Source of the DNA: Boesenbergia rotunda | Lineage: Eukaryota; Streptophyta; Magnoliopsida; Zingiberales; Zingiberaceae | NCBI GenBank assembly: GCA_024364735.1 | Contig: JAGFNQ010004019.1 | Span: forward strand, 16,510-80,509 | Length of the DNA stretch: 64,000 nucleotides | Direction: 5' to 3' | Shown: positions 1-10,690 of the stretch, one piece after another | How positions within the stretch are numbered: the stretch's first letter is position 1 | Layout: each line of letters begins with the position of its first letter | Notes under the pieces: model-generated | Databases searched by the model: none | What the model was told of the DNA's origin: nothing | The model's input: the letters and a program-made list of their open reading frames with translations, nothing else | Translations under genes and position numbers: made by a program

Positions 1-136
1 ATGCCTCAATCATTCAACTATAAATTTCATAATTTAACTATAAATTTTCATAATTCATAATTCAACTATGATTTTTGAAAAGAATATTTTATTCAAAATG
101 AATTCAGTTATGAGTACCTCAATCATTAGCTTGGGT

Positions 137-731
137 CCTCCTAGCGTGACTTCAGACCCTACGTTTTAATATAAAATTACGAGTTTTGATAGGGTTTTTT
201 ATATATTAATATATTTTTAAAACAGAAAAAAAAATTTGGGTTCACGTCGGGCCTGAATACAAATTGTATTCAGACCCACATTGGGCCTGAATACAAAAGT
301 ATTCAGGCCCACCTTGGGCCTGAATACAAAAGTATTCAGGCCTAAGGTGGGCCTGAATACAATTTGTATCAACTTGATTTTAAAAAATTATTAGATTTTT
401 TTTGTCAATTTAACTAATTAACGACTAAACTGCTCACTTATCAAAACCCAATATCATTTGAAGATTGTGTTCAGGCCCTCCTTAGGATCTGTGTTCAGGC
501 CCTCCTAGCGTGACTTCAGACTTTGCGTTTTAATATGAAATTACGCGTTTTGATAGGTTTTTTTTATATATTAATATATTTTTAAATTAGAAAAAAAAAT
601 TGAGTCCATGTCGGGCCTGAAACAAAAGATTTCAGGCCCAAGGTGGGTTTGAAATTTTTGATTTCAGGCCCAAGGTGGGCCTGAAGTCTTTTGATATCAG
701 GCCCAGCGTGGGCCTGAAATCAAAAGATTTC
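137..731. repeat. Duplicated block with clustered short palindromes
   Basis: A block starting CCTCCTAGCGTGACTTCAGA at 137 recurs at 501, giving a period of about 364 bp, and the two copies stay alignable for roughly 150 bp. Each copy leads into a cluster of about four imperfect palindromes spaced about 33 bp apart. Each palindrome has the form GGGCCTGAATAC / GTATTCAGGCCC around a short A/T centre: 249-277, 283-310, 316-342 and 349-370 in the first cluster, 613-731 in the second. Arms of 11-12 bp could form hairpins or cruciforms. No coding potential is seen. It may be the end of an unidentified DNA element or a satellite-like expansion. Confidence 0.75.
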
Positions 732-1233
732 AGATTTTTTTAATTAATATATTAAAACTCAAGATTTTTTACTGAAATTTATTAATATATATATATATAT
801 ATATATTAATAAATATATATATTAACAAGCTGAGATATTTTGAATAAATATATTAAACCTCATGTTTAATAAATATATATACATTTCAGGCCTACACCCG
901 AAATATATTAATAAATATATTAAAATTCTGATTTTTTAATAAATATATTAATATATAAAAAACCTATCAAAGGTTCAGAGATTCAGAAAACCTATCTGAA
1001 CGATCTACTATCACCAATTCCCTGATCTGATCGAATTTCAGACCACTTTCTGTTTACTCAGGGATCAGATCCAGGTGATTGAGAACTCATCTTATACTAC
1101 GACATCCTTATCCCGTGACATCCTTATCCCGTGCTTATCTGGTCGTTGTCCCTATCGTCTCAATTTCCATTTTTAAATAAAAGCTTGATTATCTCAATGA
1201 GAGATTAAACAAGTTGAGGAATTATGCAATTGA
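732..1233. other. AT-rich spacer
   Basis: This is AT-rich sequence with several TATATATTAATAAATAT runs. One short direct duplication of GACATCCTTATCCCGT lies at about 1101-1133. No gene, RNA or element boundary is recognised. Confidence 0.5.
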
Positions 1234-1602
1234 ATGGAAATTGCAAACAAACAACTTCACAAGTTTCACAAACCGAAGTTGCACAAAATCCAGCATCATG
1301 AACCGAAGCTCCACAAATTAATTTTCCGAAGTTTCACAAGTTTCACAAACCGAAGCTCCACAAATTTCACAAGTTTAACAAAATCCAGCTTCAAAATCTG
1401 CTTCACAAGTTTGACAAACCGAAGCTCCACAAGTTTCACAAAATCCAGCTTCAAAATCTGCTTCACAAGTTTGGCAAACCGAATCTCCACAAGTTTCACA
1501 AAATCCAGCTTCAAAATCTGCTTCACAAGTTTCACAAAATCCAGCTTCAAAATCTGCTTCACAAGTTTCACAAAATCCAGCTTCAAAATCTGCATCCTAT
1601 AA
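1234..1602. repeat. 12-bp-based minisatellite (60/36-bp units)
   Basis: Tandem units are clear from 1402: two of 60 bp (1402-1461, 1462-1521), then two of 36 bp (1522-1557, 1558-1593), with looser copies upstream to about 1255. Units are built from 12-bp modules such as TTCACAAGTTTC, ACAAAATCCAGC and TTCAAAATCTGC. Every unit length is a multiple of 3, so long open frames exist on both strands (122 codons plus, 99 codons minus) with repetitive low-complexity peptides. I read these as a consequence of the repeat, not as a gene. Confidence 0.85.
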
Positions 1603-2143
1603 AGTAAAAAAAGATTAAAGGAAAAAATACTGAGCCTAAAAACTTAGGGCTTAAAGAAAAACTACTGAGCCTAAAAACTGAGCTTTAATAGAGAACTGTA
1701 AAAGCGCAAGCAATCAAACCATCAGCAAGTAAACATCCTTATCATGAGTTTGGCCTAAATTGAATGGCTAAATATCGAATTACAATGAACTGTAAGATCA
1801 GTAACATAAAAAACTTACAGCTTTAAAAAAAATGGGTTCATTCAAAGAAAATGCATGAATACAAACCAAAGCCTTAATTACAGGCATCCTAGAGTATGCT
1901 GTTAGAACCTGCAACAATAAAAATAATTATTAACTTTATTTTCTCAATGAACTATTATAATTCAACAAATTAAAACTTTGACAATACCAGCTATAGATAC
2001 CAAATCTGATTCATATGTGTTATCAACGTTGTTATGATTATGAACTTCACTTGATCTGGTAATTGAAACATTATTATATGTACAAAATATAATAAAATAA
2101 CTTTGTGGTTACAAGAAAAATTATCATAAAAATATAGAATTAA
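1603..2143. other. Spacer; possible 3' exon of the FAR1-like gene
   Basis: AT-rich. On the minus strand a pyrimidine/T-rich stretch ends in TTATTGTTGCAG at about 1909-1920, which would be a good splice acceptor. It could pair with a possible donor AAAG|GTATAT near 2151 at the end of the FAR1-like frame. Splicing there would end the protein within two codons, so the downstream exon would be mostly 3' UTR. This is inferred from motifs alone. Confidence 0.25.
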
Positions 2144-4325
2144 TCATATATACCTTTGCTGCAAATTTGGACAGTTGCGCTTGTCATGTGACACTCCTCG
2201 ATGTCCGCATCCATGACATAGCCTAGAATTTGGGATTGATTTCTCTTTTGATGATTTCAATCTCTTTCCACATCCCTTTGTTCTTATTGTAGAAGGATCA
2301 ATAACACCAATACCAAGGCCATCATTCATGGATTTGGTCATGTGACTTCTATCACCGAATGTTTTACTAATATTTATCTCTCGAATTTTGTTGTAGATAC
2401 AATCAAATTGCTCATCCAAGAAGGTTGTCCCCTCATTAGTCAAAGATGCATCATCAATTAACACTGAAGCTTTATAGGATAACCTTGAGTGTCTTGACAT
2501 CAAACACCTTTCTGGATCTTCACCATCAATTAAATTTTCCTCTCCCAAAGTATATATTGCTCCAACTTTTGCATCTCGTGTCCATCGTTTGAGTATATAT
2601 TTATCAGGCAAATGAAATACTTGATTAATACGAAGAAAAGCTAACATATGCCTGCATGGAATGCCCTCAAACTCAAATTTCGTGCAACTACACGATATGT
2701 AGTCCCTTTGAATGTCATGTGTGAGAACCCTTGGTTTGGAGGTAGAATAATTTTGAAATTTCATCACATGACAAATCACTGAGTCAACTCCTGAAAATGT
2801 TGGTTGCACATAATAACCATGACTCTCACTCATTTCACTTTGAAATTCTAGCCATTTTTTTTGTGTATAGCTTAACCATTTGAATTTCCATTGGTCAGTT
2901 TGTCTTAATCTTGGGATACTCATTCATATCAATATGGTCTGCAACTAACTCATTATGTCTTTGGTGTCTCAATGCTCTATTAAAACGGGTGATAAAATCC
3001 ATCAAGGAGTTCTTATTTGAAACATATCTCTTGAAAAATGCATGTGAGCCTTCAGATCTTTGACTACTTGACATTCCAGCACAAAATACATGCCTAAAAT
3101 ATGCTGGCACCCATCTGTGTCGCAAATCATACATCAAGGACAACCAATCGTTATTCTCCAAGTTAGCACACTTGATTGACTCTTCCCATGACTTCTCAAA
3201 ATCGTCAGGTGTTGTAGAATTGGTAATGACATTCTTGATGCTTTGATAGTGGTCTCGAAAAGTCAAAGGGGATAATTTTTCTAGAAATTTATTCAGTATG
3301 TGCCATAAACAATATCGATGCACAGTTTGAGGGAAAACTTGTGCAATGGCTTTTGTCATAGCAGGATCCTGATCAGTAATTATAACGTTTGGTGGACCTT
3401 TAGGCATGACTTCTATAAACTTGTTAAGCAACCAAACAAAAGAATCAGTTTTCTCATCACTTAGAAATCCACATCCAAAAATAATTGTTTGATGATGATG
3501 ATTAACTCCTACAAATGGTGCCAAAATCAAGCCATATTTGTTGGTGTTATATGTTGTATCAAATACAACAATATCACCAAATACACTATATGCCCTTCTT
3601 GATACATGATCAGCCCAAAAACACCTACTGAATATGTTATCTGAATCAGTCTCGTAATCAAAGAAAAAACTTGAATTCTTCTCTTGTTCAGATGTAAAAA
3701 ACTCGATCAGTGTTTCAGCATCAATACCCTTTTGTTCATCCCTTATATTTCTTTCAAAATTTCTAATATCTTTTTCTGTGCAACCTACCCCCTCAGGCCC
3801 CCCATACTCTATCTCCAATAATCGCATTTGTTGACAAGTTGGTACATTTGTCTCTGAAAATTGTTTTGTCAATGTTTTCTTTGCTGCTGAAATATTACGA
3901 TGTGAGCGTAGCAGATGCACCTTTGATGGAGTCGAAAGTGGATGATTATGGGTTTCTATGAAGTTACTAACAATCTAATTAGGTCCAGTCTGTTTCTTGA
4001 CAAATGTAATATTTGACTTACAACCCGTTCTAACTGTGCTACGTGCTCTTTCCCTAGTAAGTTGATCAACTTGTGTTTGTTTATTCCGCCGCAATAGATC
4101 TGTTTGCCCTTCTTTAAAGCATACAATTTGTTTCCACGTCACTTCATTTGTGATCTTATTTTTCTTGCTCGTATGCATCCTTGAACTAAATCCAGCTTCT
4201 CGTGCATATTGGTTATAAAATGAACATGCCTCATCTAGTGATGAAAATTCCATTCCTATTTTTGGCTTTCGATCATTTGCAACTTGGGGAATGTATTCTT
4301 GATCATCAACTCTATTTTCTTCCAT
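2144..4325 (-). pseudogene. FAR1-related sequence (FRS/FHY3-like), MULE transposase-derived, disabled
   Basis: Plant FAR1/FHY3 family proteins are transcription factors domesticated from Mutator-like transposases; related MULE transposases also exist. Reading from 4325 leftward: an acidic N-terminus, a FAR1 DNA-binding domain (SLDEACSFYNQYAREAGF, later THNHPL just after the first stop), a MULE transposase core (DTTYNTNKYGL, the acidic ITDQDPAM, HRYCLWHILNKF), a SWIM zinc finger (CSCTKFEFEGIPCRHMLAFL) and a C-terminal CX2CX6HX4C knuckle-like motif (CHGC...SH...NC). Damage: an in-frame TAG at 3975-3977, at the conserved Trp position before the HNH motif; a TGA at 2895-2897, also probably a former Trp; and a frameshift at an 8-T run (2855-2862), after which the SWIM part is read in another frame. 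Both stops fit TGG changed by a G-to-A transition. The open pieces are 4325-3975, 3920-2895 and 2923-2144. Otherwise the length matches a nearly complete family member, so inactivation looks recent. Sequencing error at the homopolymer is possible but would not explain the stops. Confidence 0.88.
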
Positions 4326-5430
4326 TTCTGGAGACCCTCACATTATATTTGACAATTGATAAATAGATAAATAAATAAAATAACCATGACACTTATACAC
4401 TGAAAATTGCAAGTAACTTATAAGAGACATTAAAGCCTAAAATTGATTGATACAAAAAACAAATGTCCAAATCAAATTCCAAAACCCAACAGAAAACAAA
4501 AATCCAACACAATTGTAATAAAACCATCGCATCTACCGGTATAGCAATGAATATAAGCAAAACAACATAAACAAATCATGTTTTGTTACACATGTTCAGA
4601 AACTGAGATTGTAACACAATTGTAATAGAAATTAGATTGCTACCTGTATAATCAAACCATCGTAGCTAGCAGTATAACATAAAATAGAAGCAAAACAACA
4701 TAAACAAATTAGGATTTTGCTAAAAACATTACTACACATGTTCAGAAATTAAGTTTATAATACAGGTAAAATAGAAAATTAGATTGCTATCGATATACCA
4801 CACAAGAGTATCAAAACAAGAGGTGTAAAACATGTTTTCGGTTACTTGCAATAACAAGAGGCGTAAAACATTAACATAGTGAAAAACATTCGTAAAAATG
4901 CAAGCACAGACAAATCTAAATAAGCTTTTACCGGCTTTGAAGCTTCGCAGTTGTGAGAGGGAGGGAGGGCGCAGCAAAGAAACCAAGCGTAGAGGACGCA
5001 ACAAAGAAACCAAGCGACGGGTCGCGGTGAGTAGAGGGCGGCTCGAGGGAGGAAGGGCGAGTTGGGCAGACAAAACCCTAGCTTTGTGCGCCGCAATCTT
5101 GGTAGCTTCGTGGAGAGGGAGTATTCTCGACGGGAGAGAAGGGGCGAGGCAGGTTCGGCGAAGCGTCGAGGACGCGGACTGGAGAGCTCGAAGGAAGAGG
5201 GGGAGAAGGGTCTAGGCAGGACGAGGGAGAAGAAGGGGCGAAGCGAGCGGAAGAGAAAAAGAAGCGGGGAAGAGAAAAAGAAGCGGGGAAGAGAAAAAGA
5301 AGCGGGGAAGAGAAAAAGAAGCGGGGAAGGGTTTTGTCTGACTCAGCGAGTAAATGTAATACATCAAAGCTACGTGAATTGCCACGAGGGCAGGTCCGCA
5401 CCGCGTCCGCAGCGCTCGTCCGCAGGTGAG
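4326..5430 (-). promoter_or_regulatory. Likely 5' leader exon, leader intron and promoter of the FAR1-like gene
   Basis: On the minus strand an acceptor-like CTCCAG lies two bases before the ATG at 4325. A donor-like GCCG|GTAAAAG lies at about 4931 at the edge of a GC-rich block. This suggests a roughly 600-bp AT-rich intron in the 5' UTR (about 4328-4931) and a GC/CT-rich leader upstream. On the minus strand the block 5000-5340 is strongly CT-rich, as plant core promoters and leaders often are. The overlapping open frames on both strands here are compositional. Nothing is proven without transcript data. Confidence 0.4.
5254..5329. repeat. 19-bp tandem repeat, four units
   Basis: Four near-perfect head-to-tail copies of AGAAAAAGAAGCGGGGAAG (5254-5272, 5273-5291, 5292-5310, 5311-5329). 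They lie in the CT-rich (minus strand) presumed leader/promoter of the FAR1-like gene. Confidence 0.95.
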
Positions 5431-5437
5431 CGTTTTC

Positions 5438-5438
<1 letters not shown>

Positions 5439-5522
<84 letters not shown>
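5439..5522. repeat. (TA)42 microsatellite
   Basis: An uninterrupted TA dinucleotide run of 84 bp in an otherwise GC-rich context. The ORFs with long Tyr-Ile runs across it are artefacts. Confidence 0.97.
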
Positions 5523-5525
<3 letters not shown>

Positions 5526-6838
5526 GCGAAATCGTTCGCCCCAGCGCCTCCACCGCACCCGTCCCAAGGCCATCACGAGGAAGGTAAATCACAGTCTCCG
5601 GAATAATTAGTGCACAGTTGGACCGAGAATTTTATTTGCAAGACTTATAGATATAGAGTACAGTTGTCCCACATGACTGTGCGTGTGTTATTGTGAGTGA
5701 CGCATTCATTTTTTTTTATATCAATTTTTTAAAAATTTTAAATTTTAAATATATATGATATATATCTAATTTTTCTCTTAAACATTATAATTCAAAATAA
5801 AATCTGAACCTTATAAATTTTTTTTATTAGTTTAAATATAATTTAATAATTAAAATTTAAAATCTTAAACCTAAAATATATAATATATCTCATTAGGATC
5901 TAAATTTTTTTATGTTGAATATTAAAACATAAAAAGAACTAAAATATTATTGATTTAACTATAACTCAATTCTTAAATTTTAAAATTTTAAACCCTAAAT
6001 ATATATATTATATATCAAAAAAGAAAATCAATTATAATTGAATTCAAATACCTAAATTCAAATATCCCGAACACATTTAAAAAGGCATGTAAAGAAGAGA
6101 CATTAAGGATATTATACTCGTCGGTTTATATAGTAATTTTAGATAAAATTATTATATGAATTTATATATTAAAATGAAAAAGAAATTTAGTGCCTCACAA
6201 GAAATACCTTTTTGATGATAATAAAAAAATCCCTTTAATTTTAGCACTTTAAAAAGTCATCGTTTTATAATTCAGTAAAAAAAAAAGGATGCGATATCTA
6301 TTGCGAAGCCGACGTGGCATTGATTCTCCTAAGAAATTCAGTGAACATGTGAAATTGCACGATCAATGATATTTCTCTTTCTTTTTAATTTTAATAAGAA
6401 AAGTCAAAATTTTCCCCTCATCCCTCATTATTTACTGATTCCTTAGTCTGTTTTTTTAATAATTTAACTATTTGAGTTTCGTTCTATTACTTTTGAAGGT
6501 GAATACTTTTTTCTCTAATTCATTCGGATAATTTTGAAGCTCACTCAAAAGTCGATCCTTTAAAATGTACTTCGTCTGATTTGAAATTTGATTCTTTTAT
6601 TATTATTCTGAGTATTTTACTACTCCACTCATCCGTAAAAATTAGTTTGATTCTTTAAACGTAGACATGTGAATACTAAAATAAAATAACATCGACGAAG
6701 ATAAAGCAAAAGGGTATTTAAAAAAATAAAATAATATGCTAATATATTTTTTATCTTAATAATATCTTTTTTTTCAACTCTTTTATAATATCTAAAATTA
6801 TAATTATCACAACTTAGAGTGAAATTGCTTCTCCAACC
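5523..6838. repeat. AT-rich spacer with inverted relatives of the 8.9-9.8 kb repeat
   Basis: After a short GC-rich edge the sequence becomes very AT-rich. Between about 5720 and 6060 two loosely conserved stretches contain ...TTTAAACCCTAAATATATATATTAT..., resembling the reverse complement of the tandem unit at 8909-9780 (ATATTATATG-ATTTAGGGTTTAAG). I see no gene between 6060 and 6838. Confidence 0.4.
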
Positions 6839-7330
6839 TAGGGATGGAAACAGATCAAGCCAAACCAAACTTTTACTTTAACAGGCCAGACCTGTATAAT
6901 AACAAACTAACTTGAGCCTGGCCTGTGGCCTATTATAGGCTTTGTGATCTTGGCCTGAGTCTGGCCTGTTCAATAGTCTTGTCTGGCCTGTGACCTGTTT
7001 ACAAAGCCTATAATTTATAAAGTCTGTTTATACAACTTGTAATTTTATTTGTATCTTATAGCTAAAAGAGATTTATGGTGTATTGGCAAGTAGGGTGGTA
7101 GATAAGGTCTTGTTTGACAGAAGTCCAAGGTTTGAATATCTATTTTGACAATTTATATAATATAATTTTAACATGCCCAGGTCGGCCTGTCAGGCTTCAT
7201 AATCTTCATATTGAGCTTAGGCATGACCTGATAAGATAAACAGGCTTTCAAACGGATCTGACTATTATTTTATATTTAAATAGGTCAAGCCACATGCCCC
7301 TCACATACCGTCGACCTATTTCCATACTTA
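6839..7330. mobile_element. Non-autonomous hAT-type DNA transposon (492 bp)
   Basis: The 8-bp duplication CTCCAACC occurs at 6831-6838 and 7331-7338. The next two bases, TA, also match by chance. The inner ends are TAGGGATGGAAACAG and, on the other strand, TAAGTATGGAAATAG, an imperfect terminal inverted repeat of about 14 matches in 18. An 8-bp TSD and TIRs starting TAGGG-TGG are typical of plant hAT elements. The interior has no ORF and is studded with GGCCTG/CAGGCC motifs (for example around 6880-7010 and 7180-7250), plausibly transposase-binding subterminal repeats. It must have been moved in trans. Confidence 0.8.
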
Positions 7331-7338
7331 CTCCAACC

Positions 7339-8168
7339 TAATAAAAATCATAATATATCGGGCAATATTATATCAAAATAATTTTTACTAATTTAAGATA
7401 AAATTATACTTACTGGATCAAAATCACTTAACTTGTAAAAAAAATTATAATATACTTCTTGATGCTATAACAATATTAAATTCATTTTAACTAAATTAGA
7501 ATGATTTTTGACGAAATTGAAAAAAAAAGTGCTCTATCATTTTTATTATGCATAACCCGAGTTGATACCTATTAAATCTTATTGTGAGGTCTCTATTCTT
7601 ATTTTTGTGCATTATTGATTTTATCGGTTGTAAAGTTTATGGTGGTGTATCTAAAGTTATAGTCCATTCTAGTCCAGCTAAGGTTTTGGACGAAAAATCT
7701 CTTAGTTTGAGGAAATAAATTCCTCTAAAAATAAGAGCTTCAATGATATAATTAATTTGTATTCTAAAATTATTATTAATCTAAGTCATTATTTTTTCTA
7801 AAAAAATGATGTCAATTTGTATGTTATATTTCTTAAAGTCTCCATAACCTTTTGCCTTGATAATGATCTTAAAATGTTTAACAAAATCTTAAATTGTCAT
7901 ATTAAAGTTGGGGCAAAAATATATTATCCCTATGTTATTGTTAATATCGACTTCAATATGTCTGATAATTGTCTTTTCTTTGTCTACGAATCTAGATTCA
8001 TATAAGACAAGTAACATCTTGCCTCTTATGCTCTTCCTAGTTAAACCTCTAAGACCAAATATAATTAGCCCTAAATGTATATAATTATGTCGTCGGACGA
8101 GAAGTAATCATGCTATCTCTTCGGTCATTAAAGGAAAACCATGGGAAAGATGGGAAAGATGGGAAAGA
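7339..8168. other. AT-rich spacer
   Basis: No recognisable gene, RNA or element. The only ORFs are under 75 codons and AT-driven. Just before the TRIM, three copies of GGGAAAGAT occur at about 8143-8169 where the 5' end of the left TRIM LTR should be. Confidence 0.5.
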
Positions 8169-8703
8169 TCATAGTCCCACATCGAAAACACATGGGAAAG
8201 ATCATATGCTTATAAGGAAAAAAGATATCTTCATTGGTATGAGGTCTTTTGGGAGAGTCCAAGAGCAAAACCATGAGGGCTTAGGCCCAAAGTGGACAAT
8301 ATCATATCATTGTGGAGATATCTAAATTCCTTTCGGTCCTAACAATTGGTATCAGAGCCAGGTCATTCTTCACCGGACTAATCGCTAGAAGAAGCACGAG
8401 CTAGAGTCATGATCCAGATCTAACCATATGGGTTAAGCCTTAAATAAAAGATATGTGAAAGGGTTTCCACTTGAGGGGGGGCTTGTGGTCCTTTGTTTGA
8501 GGGGGGTATTGTTGGGTTGCAGGGTTGCAAGGTTGCAAACATAGTCGCACATCGAAAACACATGGGAAAGATCATAGGAAAATATATCTCCATTGGTATG
8601 AGGCCTTTTGGGAGAGCCCAAGATCAAAACCATGAGGGTCGAGGCCCAAAGTGGACAATATCATACCATTATGGAGATATCTAAATTCCTTTCGGCCATA
8701 TCA
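8169..8703 (+). mobile_element. TRIM-like miniature LTR retrotransposon
   Basis: Two direct repeats (8169-8344 and about 8540-8703) share CACATCGAAAACACATGGG through to GGAGATATCTAAATTCCTTT. The left one ends CTAACA and is followed directly by a perfect initiator-Met primer site TGGTATCAGAGCC (8347-8359). The right one begins TGTTGGGTTGC at 8510, straight after the purine-rich TTGAGGGGGGTA (8497-8508). The interior is only about 165 bp with no ORF. The left LTR lacks the first 30 or so bases of the right LTR. The layout LTR-PBS-PPT-LTR without coding capacity defines a TRIM. The right end is placed by alignment and may be off by a few bases. Confidence 0.82.
8347..8359 (+). promoter_or_regulatory. 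TRIM primer binding site (tRNA-iMet)
   Basis: TGGTATCAGAGCC, complementary to the 3' end of initiator methionine tRNA, starts two bases after the left LTR. Confidence 0.9.
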
Positions 8704-8771
8704 TTGAGAAATGATTTGCGTTGGATTCTCAGCTGTTGCAATGTTGTGAAGAAAATAGGAAATAAAATCAC

Positions 8772-8775
<4 letters not shown>

Positions 8776-8809
<34 letters not shown>
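8776..8809. repeat. (TA)17 microsatellite
   Basis: An uninterrupted TA run of 34 bp just after the TRIM. Confidence 0.95.
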
Positions 8810-8810
<1 letters not shown>

Positions 8811-8824
8811 GGTCCACCACTCAA

Positions 8825-9850
8825 TGCTACGCGCCCAACTCAAGGCGCCTCCAATGCAATTGAAGGTGCCTTGAGTCAAACAGTGTTTTTTTAAAAAAAA
8901 AATTGGATATATTATATGAATTTAGGGTTTAAGATTTTAAGATTTAGAGGTTAGGTTATAATGAGTTAAGCCAATAAAAATTCCTCCCTAGGTTCAATTT
9001 CTCTCTTAGATTATAGTGTTCAAAACAAAAAATTGTATATGCTCACAGTTATATTATATGTATTTAAGATGTAAGATTTTAGCATTTCAGAGTTGGGTTA
9101 TAGTGAATTTAAGTTAATAAGATTTTTCCTCTAGGGTTCAGTCTTTCCTCTTAGTATATTATTCAAGATTAAAAAAAATTAAATGCACACAAGGTGTATA
9201 ATATGTATTTAAGATTTATGTGAGAAAATATTGATAAAAAAGGATAAATTGAGATGCCTTCCATGTATGGGAAGTACCTCAATCAATATTTAAAAAAAAT
9301 CACTTTACATTAGAGAGGCTTCAAGTCGAATTGCGCACGAGCACGCAACTCAAGGTGCCTCAGATGGCATCGGAGGGCACCCTCCATTCCTATTGGAGGA
9401 GCCTTGAGTCAATGCAGTTAATTTTTTTTTTAAAAATATTGAGTGGTATTAATTTTTTTTAAAAATATTGAGTGGTATATTATATGTATTTAGGATTTAG
9501 AAGTTGAGTTACAGTAGGTTTAAGCTAATAAGATTTTCTCTCTAGGGTTTAGACTTCCATGTTAGGTTATAGTGTTTAAGATAAAAAAAAAATTTAAATC
9601 CTCACGGGATATATTATATGTATTTAACATTTTAAATTTTAGGATTTAGAGGTTAGGTTATAATGAATTTAAGTTAATAAGATTTTACTTTTAAGGTTTA
9701 TGCTTCCCTCTTGGGTTATAATATTCATGATAAAAAAAAATTTAGATGCTAATGGGATTATTAAATGTATTTCGGATTTATGTCAGGAAATATTGATTTT
9801 TAAAAATAATAAAAAATTCGAGGCGTCTCCCATGCAACAACTCCCCTCTC
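8825..9850. repeat. Higher-order tandem repeat (about 0.5-kb unit containing about 140-bp units)
   Basis: Two larger units are visible. Each opens with a GC-rich segment containing CAACTCAAGG(C/T)GCCT and ending CCTTGAGTCAA (8838-8880; 9350-9412). Two copies of a roughly 140-bp AT-rich unit follow (starts near 8909 and 9050; 9475 and 9609). Each large unit closes with a shortened unit reading ATTTATGT..GAAATATTGAT (9200-9240; 9775-9800). The internal order is therefore G-A-A-B repeated twice. No coding sequence is seen. Confidence 0.65.
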
Positions 9851-9871
9851 CTCTCCTTTATAAAAGGAACC
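9851..9871 (+). promoter_or_regulatory. TATA-type core promoter candidate
   Basis: A CT-rich stretch (CTCCCCTCTCCTCTCC) runs directly into TTTATAAAAGG at 9857-9867. This is a strong plant-type TATA box, with a C/A-rich downstream stretch where a start site would fall (about 9890-9900). It could drive the retroelement-like tract downstream, but that is inference. Confidence 0.4.
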
Positions 9872-10329
9872 CTTGACATCTAGCAAGAAGCATCCCTCAA
9901 AAATGCTAAGTTCGTAAGTTTGCAAGTGTATTTCCAAGTGTAATTTCTAATTTTTCTGTAAGTATCTCCTTTAATGTCCTTATAAGTTCCTTATGTGTAA
10001 TTATCTAGTTATGTTAATTTGTCTGTTTTAAATTTCCTAACTTGTAAATCTTCCTATAAATTTCTATGATAGTTTACTAAAAGAATTTTCTGAGCTTGAG
10101 GAAAGACTTTGTATTGATCTTCTTTGTCTTTATAAAATTATGAACTATCTAATGGTTTAAGCTTGTAAAACTTATGCAGACTAAGTTGGGCAACAAGAGC
10201 TACTAAAAGCTCGTTATAAGACTCACAAAAGTCGAGATAAAGCTTGAACAATAAGACATACCTGATAAAAAGAAAATATGCGAAAAATATCATTCCAGAG
10301 TAGCTAGATCCATCCAAACACAAAATCAA

Positions 10330-10690
10330 AGTAAAAAAAAACACTAATTACTGTTCATAATTACTGTTTGAAATTATTGTTCACAAGCACTGTTTAAAAT
10401 TATTGTTCATAATAATTATTTATTGGGTATTATTGTTGATTACTGTTTACCAGTTACGGTTTATAATTACGGTTCATTAGTTACTGTTTGTAATTACTAT
10501 TCAAAGAAAAAACATAAACATAAAATAAAAAACATAAAAACAAATCACTAGTTACCATTTATAATTATGTTTGAAATTACTATTCACAATCACTGTTTGA
10601 TATTATTATTCTTAATTATTATTCACTTGTTACGGTTGACAATTAATATTTGTAATTACTATTCATTAGTTACTATTTGTAATTACTGTA
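10330..10690. repeat. Degenerate TTACTGTT-type short repeats
   Basis: Many imperfect copies of a 15-20 bp motif of the type AATTACTGTTYATAATTAC occur here, in two clusters separated by an A-rich stretch at about 10500-10550. Confidence 0.6.

Noticed and set aside
5062..5592. Overlapping ORFs with long Tyr-Ile runs on both strands
   Set aside because: They are translations of the (TA)42 microsatellite and the 19-bp repeat.
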